The notes beneath the pieces are model-generated. The model was given only the letters and a program-made list of their open reading frames with translations, ran no database searches and was not told where the DNA came from. Source: Scilla litardierei (lineage: Eukaryota > Streptophyta > Magnoliopsida > Asparagales > Asparagaceae). Taken from it: a stretch of DNA of 64,000 bases. Position 1 is the stretch's first letter, and each line of letters opens with the position of its first letter. Positions 12,501 through 24,385 of this stretch are shown one piece after another. The stretch lies in NCBI GenBank assembly GCA_030789695.1, contig CM061142.1, positions 285,016,165 to 285,080,164 of the forward strand, read 5' to 3'. Made by a program: the position numbers and the translations under genes.

Positions 12501-13407
12501 GGGAGTTTCATACCGTAGTTTTGATCTCTCCAAAAGAGAGTTTCATATCGTATTATAGCTTTAGCGACGATCTTTTTGAATATTGTGTTTGAACCCCCAA
12601 AAGGGCATCTTCCGATGAATTGCTCCCAAAAGGAGAATTCATTGAGTTATATTGGATATTTTTCCCGGTGAATTGCTCTCAAAAAGAGAATTCATTGTGA
12701 TATATTCATCAACCAAATTAATTCGAATCGTTGATCCTAACGAACCCATACCATGCGCATACTCTTTATAGATATTTTCTTACACGTATTTCTATGTTTA
12801 TATTGTTCACGTGTTCACATCACCATCACAGTCATCATTTGTTGAAGTGGTTAGTTTCTTTTCGTAGGATTTCTATTTGATTTGAATTGAGGTTGCAACA
12901 GATTTCTTCCCGTGGATTCGACATCTGGACTCCCAGATTTTACTACTTGTACGGACTCTTGCGCTTGAGAGAGAGCACCTTTCGGGTTCCACCACGCACC
13001 CGGAATTTAATGATCGACCCGGACTCCCAAACAAGTGTAGAGAGAAATTCGAGGGTGAGTGCCGGGTAGGATATGGCAGAAGCATTAAGGAAGGCCAACC
13101 ATCCTAAGTTAGCAAAAAGAGATTCGACCTCGGTGTAGACACCGAGATCGACAAGTGTTTGTGTGTGCGGGAACTTAGTAGATAGATGCCCCCGAGCATC
13201 GAGCCTACGGTAAAAATCCTTGTGCTCCTGGTTCCTAAAGATATACCCATGCGGGCCCAACATTGGGTCCACAGGGGGGATAACAGGCGGGGGAGGGCCA
13301 AGTGTAAGTGCTCGTGTGCGGGAAGGGGGACGTGTTTGTTTTCGTCTCTTTCGAGACGGTTCCTCCTCCCGCATAATCTCCTTCCCCTTGTCTTTATCCT
13401 TAGCCAT
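9563..13407 (-). pseudogene. Athila B post-pol ORF, split by a solo LTR and frameshifts
   Basis: The N-terminal part (13407 down to 13000) starts MAKDKDKGKEI followed by a basic KRRKQ run. The frame extends upstream to 13479 with a hydrophobic stretch. At 12999 it is broken by a solo LTR (11093-12994) and resumes at 11087 with NRSVTTNLNTINDIFGFP, ASSIIHPVFRLAHRI and KFCCGGIITIICSC. It runs in frame to a stop at 10502. The Pro/Ser-rich C-terminal part continues in another frame (10469 downward) and probably ends with an acidic tail and TGA at 9563-9565. It is homologous to the ORF of A at 5023-6249. Apart from the insertion it needs about two frame changes, so it is lightly decayed. Its function in the family is unproven. 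Confidence 0.85.
11093..12994 (+). mobile_element. Solo LTR (Ty3/Gypsy type) inside the post-pol ORF of B
   Basis: This is a 1902-bp TG...CA unit (TGATTCGGG ... GGGTTCCACCA) flanked by a perfect duplication CGCAC (11088-11092 and 12995-12999). Removing it together with one duplication rejoins the reading frame of the disrupted ORF. The end region (TTCCCGTGGATTCGACATC, TACTACTTGTACGGACTC) is typical of Athila/Tat LTR 3' ends. It carries short tandem units built on CCCAAAAGGG (12470-12700). No internal region or second LTR is present, so recombination between two LTRs probably left it. Confidence 0.88.
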
Positions 13408-13836
13408 GCGTGAGTGTGCGTGTATGAATGAGTGCAAAAGCAATGAATGCACACTAACACAAGCAAAATGAGCAAGCACAATTTATAGGGCAAAAATAGA
13501 AATATGAGCGTGGAGCGAGTGTACCCAAGCGAAATGGCGAAGCTTGCTCGTAGAAGTCCCCACACTGTGCAATGAGAGTAGCGTGGAGCCGCGGCGACCT
13601 CTTTCAGCAAGAATTTTCGAAATGGGTGTTGTTTGGGGGAAATTAGGTCAGAATTTCGAAATGAAGGGGAGAGAGAGTGAAATTGATGGAGAGATTGGTG
13701 GAGGAAGTGGAGATAGGGAGTATTGGAGGAGTGGAGGAGGTAGGGAAATGAGAATCGGCCGTTGGGGAGGAGAGGCAGGCGAAACGACGGTGACAATGGC
13801 GATCGGGCGAGGGTGAAAACGAACGGGTGGTCGGGG

Positions 13837-14232
13837 GTTTATATAGGGTTTTAAGTCGAACCGATCGGGTGACTTGTCACCCGATCGGTTGACGGTTAGG
13901 TCAAAAATTCTTGCCGAAGAAGTGCTACAGGCGAACCAGTCGGTTGACTTGTCAACCGATCGGTTGGCCGCTCCACTCATTTTCCCGAGAATTGAGGGCA
14001 GCTCACCCGGTCGGTCGCTTCAACCGATCGCGCTCGAACTCAACCGATCGGTTGATATTCCCCAAAAATTTCCCGAGAGTTCTCCCCAGCTCACCCAGTC
14101 TGTCACCCTGTCTCTCCATTCTTCAACCGATCGGTTCATTTGGGGACAGATTTCGGCCTGTATCTGATACATCCCAACCGATCGGGTGGGAACTCACCTG
14201 ATCGGTTGAGGCCTTGTTTTCTGCAAAACCCA
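13837..14232 (-). promoter_or_regulatory. Palindrome array and TATA box before the post-pol ORF (B)
   Basis: Copies of ACCGATCGG(G/T)TGA occupy 13859-14210, including an inverted pair around GACTTGTC at 13860-13893. In element sense the array is followed after 14 nt by CTATATAAAC (13837-13846), a good TATA box, about 430 nt upstream of the ATG at 13407. A pyrimidine-AG acceptor-like site lies at 14221-14232. The layout matches the LTR promoter (array then CTATAAATAG) and the same position in A. Confidence 0.68.
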
Positions 14233-14345
14233 ACAGATTTGTCTAAGTCCCTGAACAGATGTTCTCGTGGCTGATTTTATTTATAAAAATAGATAAAATA
14301 AAGTAAAAAAAATAACACTAAAAAGTGGGGAAAAGTTTAGAACAA

Positions 14346-14383
14346 GGGTTGCCTCCCATGAAGCGCACTTGTTTAACGTCGTT
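14346..14383 (-). other. Conserved post-integrase motif of Athila B
   Basis: This is the same GTTAAACAA...GCGCTTCATGGGAGGCAACCC stretch as 4037-4073 in A. Here it follows the gag-protease stop by about 25 nt, because RT to integrase is missing. The remaining gap to the palindrome array is A/T-rich and noncoding. Confidence 0.72.
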
Positions 14384-14406
14384 GGCTCGACGCCCGCAAG
14401 AGATGT

Positions 14407-15791
14407 TCACGGTGGTTGATACGGGTGATGCCCGAAGTTCGGCATCTCTTCTTCATCGGAGCTTAAGGCCTTTGGAGTAGTCAGCGGCTGGAGAAAGATT
14501 TGCTCGACCACCCTCTCCTTGTTCTTGGGATCCGGGGGCTTCTCTTTCGTATTGGCGCTTACCGCCATCTTCTTAAGGATTCGGACCTCGTCTTTGGTGA
14601 GGCCCATGGGTTCTTTCCCCGCTTTCCTCGCAGGAGGAGCTTTGGGGAACCCGGGAGGGGTCGTTCTTGCTGCACTCGTTTTCCCAGCAGCATCATTATT
14701 CTTGGGGCCGTCTCGGTCTTCTGAATCCTCCAAGTCATCGGGAGGGTTTCTTAAGAGAATCTCCCAGGAGCTCTCTTCAGCAGCTTTTTCTTCTTCCATC
14801 TCCAGCAAATTACACCGAGGGTCGTCTGGGGGATCGGGGTACTTCATGGATAACCCCAGATCAAATTCAAATTTTTCTCCGCTGACGTTTAGAGAAAGTT
14901 TTCCGTTCTTCACATCAATCAAAACGCCAGCAGTGGCCATGAAAGGCCGTCCCAGGATGATGGGGGTGTGTGCGTCTTCAGGCATGTCCATGACTACAAA
15001 GTCCACTGGCACATGCACCCCTTTTACATTAACAGGGAGGTCATCCACAATCCCATCGGATATTTGACTGACCGGTCAGCTAGTTGTAGGGTCATACCGG
15101 TGGGCTCCAAATCACCCATTCCTATCCTTTTATACATCGACAAGGGCATCAAACTTACACTCGCTCTGAGATCGACGAGTGCACGATGAATCTTCACTGC
15201 CCCGATCGTGCAAGGAATTAAGAAGCTCCCCGGGTCTTTAAGTTTCGGCGGATTTGCCCTCTGGATAAGAGCGCTACACTCCGCCGTCAACACTACTTTC
15301 TCCTTTCTAGACCATCTAGTCACCAAATCTTTCAGGAATTTCGCATAGGAGGGGATTGTTTCGATTGCTTCTAGGAAGGGGATTTGCAAGCTCAAGTCCT
15401 TGACCATGGCGAAGAACTTGCCATATTTCTCGTCGATTTTGGCCTTAGCTAACCGCTGTGGAAATGGCACAACGGGTTTGAACACTTTCGGGCTCCCTTC
15501 CTCGTTCTTCTTCTTCTCTTCTTCAGAGATTCCCTCCGGAGTCGTATGATTTGATGACGAAGCACCGGCGTCGTTTGATTTTTCGATCGGTCGCTCAACG
15601 ACCAATGGTGCTTCCGGTCTGTTAGGGGGCACTCTAGTAGGAATTTGTGTCCCGCTTCTCAGAACGATAGCGGACACATTTGCGTGCTCGTGCACGAGTG
15701 CCGATGTTTGTGTTGCTCCCCTCGGGTTCACCTCCGGTTGTGGCGGCAATTGGTTTTGTGACCTTGAGAGGTTCACCACTTGTAACCCCAG
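14407..15791 (-). pseudogene. Athila B protease region with C-terminal tail
   Basis: It continues the gag frame after a UAG at about 15792. PFPQRLAKAKIDEKYGKFF and the protease core ALVDLRASVSLMPLSMYKRIG are readable. The active-site triplet DLG reads DLR (codon at plus 15165-15167), which should harm catalysis. A frameshift near 15030-15050 moves the frame. The second part (15048-14407) has HTPIILGRPFMATAG and KLSLNVSGEKFEF, then a hydrophilic tail. It ends at its own stop at 14407, with no RT joined. That clean end is unusual, since protease normally runs into RT. Confidence 0.85.
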
Positions 15792-17135
15792 CTAGGTTAC
15801 TTGGTCCGTGAGGGCCCGCTGACCCATTTCCAGCTTTTGATTGATCTTCTCCTGGTTTGTTATATATTGAGTCAAGAGAGACTCAAACGGAGAGACGGCC
15901 CTCTGTTGGCCATACTGCTGCTGCTGCTGATTCCAGGGGGCGTAAAATTGTTGCTGAGGCTGCTGCTGATATTGTTGCTGCTGAAACTGACTCTGTTGTG
16001 GCCTTGCCGGCTGATATGTTTGTTGCTGCGGCTGCTGAGGTGGCGAGGGCTGAAATGGCGCCCGGTAACCAAAGTTAGGGTGGTTCCGGTTGTTTGGAGA
16101 GTAGGCCAGGTTGGAATTGGTTCTTGGTGGATACGGCGCATTTCCCGTGGGGTTGTAAAATAGTGCGCTCGCCTGATCCAACGGTGGTGAGACGTCACCA
16201 CCGTCGAATTCCCCAAAAATTTCAGATTCTACGGCTGCAATCTGTTGTGCACCGGCCCCACCGGCTCCTACCATTAGTGCGGAGATCTGGGTCGAAAGCA
16301 AGTCGAACTTGCTTGAAAGTTTGTCGACGTCCTCGACTCTGTGTATACCCCCAGACCTTGGTGTGGCTCTCTCGTCACACCACCGCTCATTGTTGGATGC
16401 CATATTTTCTAGAATATGTCCGGTATCTTCCTCGCTCCTTGACATGAAGGAACCCCCAGCCGCGGCGTCCATAGAAGATTTCAGGTCATCCCTCAGCCCA
16501 TTGTAGAACAGATTAATAATCTGCCACTTCGGAAGATCATGGTGAGGGCATCTTCTCTACATCTCTTTGTACCTCGTCCAAGCTTCATGCAAGGACTCAT
16601 GGCTGGCCTGGGAGAAGGAGGAGATCTCACTCCTCAACTTCATGGTCTTCCCCGGAGGAAAGAACTTCGTCAGAAAAGCGTTGGAGAGCTTCTCCCAGGT
16701 ATTGAAAGTGTTGGGGTCCTTCCCCCTAAGCCATTGCTTGGCTTTGTCTCGCAACGAGAAGGGGAACAGCTTCAGACGGATCGCCTCAGTCGTGACACCA
16801 TTAATCCGGAAGGTGTCACATTTCTCCAAGAAGGAGTCTAGATGCTCGATCGGGCTCTCCATGGGTGCACCCGAAAACTGATCCTGCTGGATCCATATCA
16901 CCAAAGACGGCTTTAGCTCAAAGCTTTGGGCCGTGATAGCTGGAGGACGGATGGCGGAAGTGGACTCGATAGATGGCATCGAGTACTCTAGCAGAGACTT
17001 GCGAGGCGGGGTGTTCTCCTCCATGGATTCGGGATCCTCTCTTCTTCGCTTCTCGGCGGCCAAACGCCTAAGGGTGGCGTTAATCTCTGGATCAATGGGA
17101 ATCAAGTCGTCGAGACTTCTTGAACTCCTGCGCAT
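15792..17135 (-). pseudogene. gag: Athila B gag, one in-frame UAG
   Basis: The start at 17135 (MRRSSRSLDDLIPIDPEI) is chosen over the longer frame from 17165 because it matches the usual Athila gag start. The capsid part (retrotransposon gag domain) contains PIEHLDSFLEKCDTFRINGV, DKAKQWL and WEKLSNAFLTKFFPPGK. A UAG at 16557-16559 interrupts YKEM*. The same frame goes on through FYNGL into a Gln-rich segment (15850-16080) and ends at a second UAG at about 15792. All three blocks (17135-16557, 16556-15792, 15791-15024) share one frame. No CCHC knuckle is evident. Gag would form the particle. Confidence 0.88.
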
Positions 17136-17297
17136 GAAAAACAACAAACACCCGTGAAGCGACAAGTGGGAGAGAAACAGATAAAATAAAAATAAGAAAA
17201 ATAAAAAGGAAAAAGTAGAATGCGAAAATTATCGTGAGGTAGGGATGAGAGCTAGACACTAGGGTTCAAGAGATCCTGAAATAACAAGCACGTTGCC

Positions 17298-17315
17298 TCC
17301 CCGGCAATGGCGCCA
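17298..17315 (-). other. Primer binding site of Athila B
   Basis: On the minus strand it reads TGGCGCCATTGCCGGGGA, 6 nt after the LTR end. It differs from the site of A by one base (G to A at position 8). Confidence 0.9.
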
Positions 17316-17321
17316 TAAACT

Positions 17322-18901
17322 TGACCGGATGCCCGCCGCGCTGGCGCGCGGCCTCGTGGCAGGGAAGGGGTTTAAATATTTGTAACCGCAAGCGCACGGT
17401 GTTGTAGTGTGGCTTGGGGGTCGAACACAGGGAGGCTAGGATGTGCTTGTGTCAAGGAGGACCAAAATCACCCCGTGGGCGAGCTAGCCCGAATCGGTAA
17501 ATGGTTGTCACGGTATAGGAATGCAAGGTATGAACAATAAGAAAATAAACCCGAGACTTTGGTTTCCACTCCAACGAGCGACTCTCCCCGATGCGGCCTA
17601 CGGGTATGGATGGCGATCGGAATTAGGGTCTAATGATGATACGTTGCCTCTGAAAGTGGTACCGGCATCCCATGGGCCCGATATTCCGGTCGGTGCCCAG
17701 GATGATACACCGGACTTCCCGGATTCGATCAGTGGGCACTCCCGTGTCCATTAACACTGATCGATTCTGGGAGCACTAAGCTTGCAACGATAACTCCCAA
17801 CATCTCATCCTGCCGCTCCCGCGTGCTAGGATTCGGCGTCTACGCTAAGGGCGTGAGCTATGGCTAGGGAGTCAACCGCCAAGTTTATTCCCCCTTGGCC
17901 CAACGGTCAAAGGCGGTCTTTTTCCCACCGATGACAATGAAACACCCCGTGTAACTGTTAGAATCCTAATCCCTATCGATTTCCTAACCCTATGGATGCA
18001 TCGGGAAGAGCCCCCGAAGGGGTTTCCGCCAAAATCCCAGATTTGGGAACTACTCACAAAAATTCATTAAAAAGCGATCTAAATGAAAATGAACCGGTGG
18101 AATCATAATCAGACGATTGGAATGCGGAAGTAATAGAGTAATTAAGACAATACTAAAATTTGAGAAAGATCCGACAACTTACAAAAGAACAGAAATTACA
18201 ACCGTCACAATAGGAGAAAACAGTAAAAACTAGCAGCTCCCTCGTTTCTGGAACCCTAGGGGGCTCTATTTATAGACTCTCGTATCACTCGATCGGTTGA
18301 CAAGTCAACCGATCGGGTGATCTGTTACAGATAATGAACAGAAAACGGCGAGCTTTCACCCGGTCATATGAACCGGTCGGGTGAGTTCTTGGAGTGACCG
18401 GTTGGATCTTGGCGCCATCGGGTGAAGTGATCGGTTGGGTGCCCGTGTCTTCAGCTCCTCAGCATCAGCTACAGATGAACCGATCGGGTGAGAGTCACCC
18501 GATCGGTTGGAATTTGGATCGAAAAGACAGAGAACAGGCCCCCGCTGAACCAACCTGTGAACCGGTCGGGTGACTTTCGCTTGATCTCCGGCCGAGACCG
18601 GGTGGTGCACGCGTGCATCACCCGATCGGTTGGAGATGACCAACCGACCGGGTGAGGGGCTGAAAGATGTATTCTTTGATGTTTGACCCCCTGGATCACG
18701 CGTGACTCCTCCCGTTGCTCCGGGGACTTGAGATATCGTCGTTAAACGTCCCCTATGCGGTCAATCTCCTGCAAACATGGAGAAACAAAGAAAAGTGAAA
18801 GAAAACGAGAAAATACGAGAAAACGAATAAAAGACGGTGAAAAAACACGGAGAAATACAAAAGAAAACGTGCGTGAATATATGAAATATAAACGCACGTC
18901 A
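17322..18901 (-). repeat. 5' LTR of Athila B
   Basis: It is 1580 bp, homologous to 6343-7921. The TATA box lies at 18266-18275 and the palindrome array at 18285-18660. The loop of the 36-nt hairpin reads AA here and TT in the other LTR, as if the loop had flipped. Confidence 0.96.
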
Positions 18902-19483
18902 GTTGTCGTGTTTTGTTTTTTCTTATTTGTGTGTGTGTGCTTGTTTCCCTTTTTGTCGTGTCGTGTCATGTCGTATAATTTGTTCATTTTCTTTCTCTCT
19001 TTTTCTATTTTCGTGTCGTGTGGTTTATTTTCTTGATTTCGTTTTTTTATTTATTTTCAGTTTCATCTCTGTGTTTTCCTCGTTTTTCATTTCTTTTTGT
19101 GTCGGTGCGTATCCCCCCATCTTCATTGCCCTCACGTACTCACTCTTATTGCATTGAGGGCAATGCAAGCTTCAGCTTGGGGGAGTCGCACTGTGTGCGC
19201 CATTTGAGTTCTTTATTTTTCGTTTTTGTGCTGTTTTCATCGTGTTTTTATTTTTTCTTTTCTTCTTTTTATCTATTTCTCCTAGAGATGAACCCTATGA
19301 TGAATTGCCACAAAATCACACACACCTAGCATAGCATCGATAATCACATTCACTAACCCTAGGATATCGTGTCCCCTGCATTTTCACGCATCGTGGGTCC
19401 ACTTAGCTTTTTTATGAGTCATGTGTCGTGCCTAGCCGTGTGGTGTGCTTCTACTTTGTGATTCACTTTATATACCTGTCCAG

Positions 19484-20250
<767 letters not shown>

Positions 20251-20531
20251 GTATATCGAGCTTTATTGCACAATGTAGATAGTGACACCGTCTGCTAACA
20301 CACGACCACACTCACTCGCGCTTCACCGCGTGGGCCCACGGCATTTATCTGGACTCGTATTCCTTGGTTTAGTGATGTGATTTGGCGTTTGCTTGCTTGG
20401 TGTGTCGTTTTTGATTTTGTTGGCTGTGACGGACGATCTAGGATATAGAGTTTTCTTTTTCTCTCTTTCTCTCTATTTTTCCCCTCCGAGCTCCTACTCT
20501 CACTCGTCTTCCTCGAGGACGAGGAAGAGTT

Positions 20532-20546
20532 CAGCTTGGGGGATTT
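20532..20546 (+). other. Polypurine tract of Athila A
   Basis: CAGCTTGGGGGATTTT lies directly before the LTR start TGACGTGCG. It is preceded by a hairpin (TCTTCCTCGAGGACGAGGAAGA, 20506-20527). Confidence 0.88.
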
Positions 20547-22158
20547 TGACGTGCGTTTATATTTCATATATTTACTCGTGTTTTCTTCCATGTTTTTCTG
20601 TATTTACCGCCGTCTTTTATTCGTTTTCTCGTGTTTTCTTGTATTTTTTTGTTTTCTTTCACTTTTCCGTATTTTCCGTGTTTTGCAGGAGTTTGCTGGC
20701 ATTTGGGACGCAAAACGATGATATCATGTGTCCCCGGAGCAACGGGAGGAGTCACGCGTGATCCAGTGGGTCAAACGACGAAGATTACATCTTTCAGCCC
20801 CTCACCCGGTCGGTTGGTCATCTCCAACCGATCGGGTGATGCACGCGTGCACCACCCGGACGCAGCTTGGAGCCCCCGAGAAGTCACCCGGTCGATTCAG
20901 TGACCGGGTCAAAAGCTCAAAGTCTCTGGAAATTCGAAGCTGATTTCCAACCGATCGGGTGACCTTCACTCGATCGGTTCACCTGTAGCTGAATTTCAAC
21001 AGCCAAGACTCGAAGCTCCAACTGGTCTCCTCACCCGGCCCGCACCAAGATCCAACCGGTCGGCACCAAGATCCAACCGACCGCACCAAGATCCAACCGA
21101 CTGGTTCATACTGACCGGGTGAAACCCCCGCATCGCACTGTAATTTTGTGAAGCGGCTCACCTGACCGGTTGACTTGTCAACCGATCGGGTGATGTCGTT
21201 TTCTATAAATAGAACCCTAGGTTTCCCAGATTCGGGAGTTGGTTATTTTTTACTGTTTTCTTCATTTTGTGACGGCTGTAATTTTCCTGTTTTTGTAAGT
21301 TTTCGGATCTTTGTAAAACTTTAGTATTATCTTAATTGCTCTACTACCTTTGCATTCCTATTGTCTGATTATGATTTCAACGGTCTATTTTCATTTAGAT
21401 CGCTTTTTAATGAATATTGGTGAGTAGTTCCCAAATCTGGGATTTTGGCGGAAACCCCTTCGGGGGCTCTTCCTGATGCGTCCATAGGGTTAGGAAATCG
21501 TTAGGGATTAGGAATCTAACGGTTACGCAGGGTGTTTTATTGTCATCGACGGGAAAAAGACCGCCTTTGACCGTTGGGCCAAGGGGGAATAAACTTGGCG
21601 GTTGACTCCCTAGCCATAGCTCACGCCCTTAGCGTAGACGCCGAATCCTAGTGCGCGGGAGCGGCAGGATGAGACGTTGGGAGTTATCGTTGCGAGCTTA
21701 CTGCTCCTGGAATCGATCAGTGTTAATGGACACGGGAGTGCCCACTGATCGAACCCGGGAAGTCCGGTGTATCATCCTGGGCACCGACCGGAATATCGGG
21801 CCCATGGGATGCCGGTACCACTTTCAGAGGCAACGTCGCACCATTAGACTCTAATTCCGATCGCCATCCTACCCGTAGGCCGTATCGACGAGAGTCGCTC
21901 GTTGGAGTGGAAACCAAAGTCCCGGGTTTATTTTCATATTGTTCATACCTTGCATTCCTTTACCGTGACAACCCATCAACCGATCTGGGCTAGCTCGCCC
22001 ACGGGGTGATTTCGGTCCTCCTTGACACAAGCACATCCTAGCCTCCCTGTGTTCGACCCCCAAGCCACACTACAACACTGTGTGCTTGCGGTTACAAATA
22101 TCTAAACCCTCACGCGGGTCCCTCGGCCATTTGCGGCTCGCAAACCGCGGGCACGTCA
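20547..22158 (+). repeat. 3' LTR of Athila A
   Basis: It is 1612 bp, TGACGTGCG ... GGGCACGTCA. The palindrome array occupies 20799-21193 (ACCGATCGG/ACCGGTCGG types), followed by the TATA box CTATAAATAG at 21203-21212. Its end equals 1-202. It is homologous to the LTRs of B, which lie in reverse orientation. Confidence 0.95.
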
Positions 22159-22872
22159 ACGGTAAGGGAGTTAAACTTCATGGAAGTTTGGCCTTTATGA
22201 AAGGCAAACTAACTTGAATTATTAAACTCTAAAAACATAGTCACACATCAGAAGTGGAGTAAAGGGGAGGGGTCAGCTACCTATATAAATAGGGGCATAC
22301 GCCTTCCTCTAAACTCGTCCCAAGCTCTAGATCTGAGCAGCTCCCAAAAATGTTGGAGCACGCTTGGATCTAAGCTTAAAATAATATTCTCTTCTCTCCA
22401 AATTTCTGCCTTGCTCCTGAAGGGCTCTAGCAAAGCCACGAATGGGTTCGGATCTGATCCGGAGTCTCGGCGAAGGTTCACACTCAGGTAAAACTTTCTT
22501 CGGCGCGTGGTTGGTTCGGCAACAAGGGGATTGCTCACCTCGGGACGCAGAGCAGTTTGAGGAGCGGTTCGTCGCGGGATGGGGAGCAGCTCAGAAGACG
22601 GTGCGGTACACCTTGCATGTACCAAGGCAAGGTTCCGAGTATGTAATTTAGAAGCTTTCTTTTAATTATGTCGTAGTAGCTTAGATCCTTCTTGGGGTGG
22701 TCAGATCCACCTCAAGTTGGCATAGATCCTGGCTAAGGGTCTTGATTTTCCTTAGGGTTTCGCTAAATTGTTTAGCGAATATCTTCTTTTCCGCTGCGTT
22801 CATTTTCATTCTGTGGTCCGTCCGACATAGGACGGGCACAGTAAGTGCCTTATGGTCCATCAAAACCCAACA
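22159..22872 (+). repeat. 5' LTR of copia C (3' part only)
   Basis: It is the remainder of the LTR after the Athila A insertion, starting with the predicted duplication ACGGT and ending CCCAACA. A TATA box (CTATATAAAT, 22281-22290) is kept. Confidence 0.9.
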
Positions 22873-22873
22873 G

Positions 22874-22885
22874 TGGTATCATAGC
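22874..22885 (+). other. Primer binding site of copia C (initiator tRNA-Met type)
   Basis: TGGTATCATAGC lies one base after the LTR end. It differs by one base from TGGTATCAGAGC, the site usual in plant copia elements. Confidence 0.85.
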
Positions 22886-23824
22886 TTAGTCTGCATGATG
22901 ATCTAGGACTGAGACGTTTTTAAAATGAATGCATTTTAAATGCATGCTAAAATTTTGAACTTTATACGATATTGGTAAAATGAAACCGTTTTCATTTGAG
23001 ATGTTTTTAAAAAATTCTTTTATGCGATAAAATTATTTTTTGAAACATGGAAATTTTGATGATGATTTTAAAACATAGTTTATGAAATAAAAATTATATG
23101 ATAATTTTCATGAAACTGTTTTAAGTTTTAAAATCATGCTTTTGATTTAAGTGTTAAATCTTAGTTGCATATTAATTATTTATAGGATAAATTTTTTAAT
23201 GTGTTGATGCATGTTTAATAATTATGTGATGATTGTTAAATAGTTATAAACCGTTTATGCGATTTTTAGGTTAATAATTGCATGCTAATTTTATAGTTGA
23301 TAAAGTTAGATTATGTTTTAATGGACATGCTTAATTATGTGATAATTGTTGAAACCTTTTAGGTTAGTCATTAAAACCTATTTGAAATTTATAAGATAAA
23401 TTTTAATGCTATGTTTTAATAATCATTACAATCTTTTTAAAACCTAATTCCCGATTAGGGTAGTCCTTTAACGACGATTATTATTTTAATCGTTATCATA
23501 TTAATTTTCATTAAAAGACTACACTTTAAAAGTGGTGTTATTGAATTTATTAAAATTCTAATATCGATTAGGATAGCACGTGATATAGTTGATAAGGACT
23601 TAATAAAAGTTATTAAAAAATCCTAAAATTTTGAATTTTAGGGATTCAACTAGTTGATAGGATTAATTAGTTGTTAATAAAAGCCTTTTAGTTTATGGCA
23701 TGCATATAAAAGTGATAAGTTTCATTCAATGGACCATGATCTGGTCAATGTGCTTGGCTAAGTTTTTTGGATCACCCTAGCTAGTCTAAGGGATAAGTGA
23801 TCCTGTCTTAGTCAATTCCCTGGC
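22886..23824 (+). other. Copia C leader, A/T-rich noncoding
   Basis: No open frame of note. The region has repeated TTTTAAAACC, ATGCTAATTTT and similar A/T-rich words. It ends with CTGGC (23820-23824), the duplication flanking the solo LTR. Confidence 0.6.
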
Positions 23825-24299
23825 TGTCACGCCCCGCTTCCCAAAATGGACGGAAGCGAAACGTGACGAGGCCCGCTTAGGCCAGAGCTTTAGAAGCTCG
23901 GACCCAATAAGCGTCTGTAGGGGTACCATTTTAAAAGACTTTTCAGGTTCTTGCATTTTTATAGTTCGAAACAACAAAAGTACAGAAAAGAAATTTGCAT
24001 TCATTAAATTAGAGATATGATATCCAACAAGTACAAAGTCTAAAAAGAAGCCTAAGCGTGGCAACAAACTATCTAAAAGAAAACTGAAAGTAGAAACCTC
24101 TGAAAGTGGCGACTAAAAGACCTCATGGTCTGGTCCTTGTCAGGTACGTACTCTGATGACGACGTCCTCGGCTCCACGTATTCCAGCGAGTCTGCCTCGT
24201 CCACGATCTCTGGCTGAACACCTGACGTACAGCACCCAAGAAAAAGGAACTGTACGTCAGGTAAGGTCTACAAGAAGGGTTAGACTTTACTGCAAGTGC

Positions 24300-24385
24300 A
24301 CCGAACTTTAAACAACGGTTTACTGGTTGATTAGCATGCTGAGGTTCTTTTACACAACAGTTTACTGGTTGATTAGCATGCTGTG
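24300..24385. repeat. Two-copy direct repeat in the solo LTR
   Basis: GTTTACTGGTTGATTAGCAT plus GCTG occurs at about 24319-24342 and again at about 24360-24383. Confidence 0.8.

Larger units (their letters stand above)
6343..18901 (-). mobile_element. Athila-type Ty3/Gypsy retrotransposon B (gag-protease copy) nested in A
   Basis: This is a complete LTR element on the minus strand: 3' LTR 6343-7921, 5' LTR 17322-18901, perfect 5-bp duplication GTTGT (6338-6342 and 18902-18906). Sequence across the insertion reads on smoothly as A 3' UTR. The primer site, gag, protease, palindrome array, post-pol ORF and 3' UTR are present. RT, RNase H and integrase are wholly absent: the gag-protease ORF ends directly before the conserved post-integrase motif. 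The LTRs differ at about 38 sites in 1579 by eye (about 2.4%), which indicates a fairly recent insertion. Confidence 0.96.

Noticed and set aside
22281..22625. Frames in the copia C LTR (minus 22281-22625 and counterpart 33068-33295) seen in both LTRs
   Set aside because: They are conserved only because the LTRs are duplicates; there is no codon-like pattern of change.
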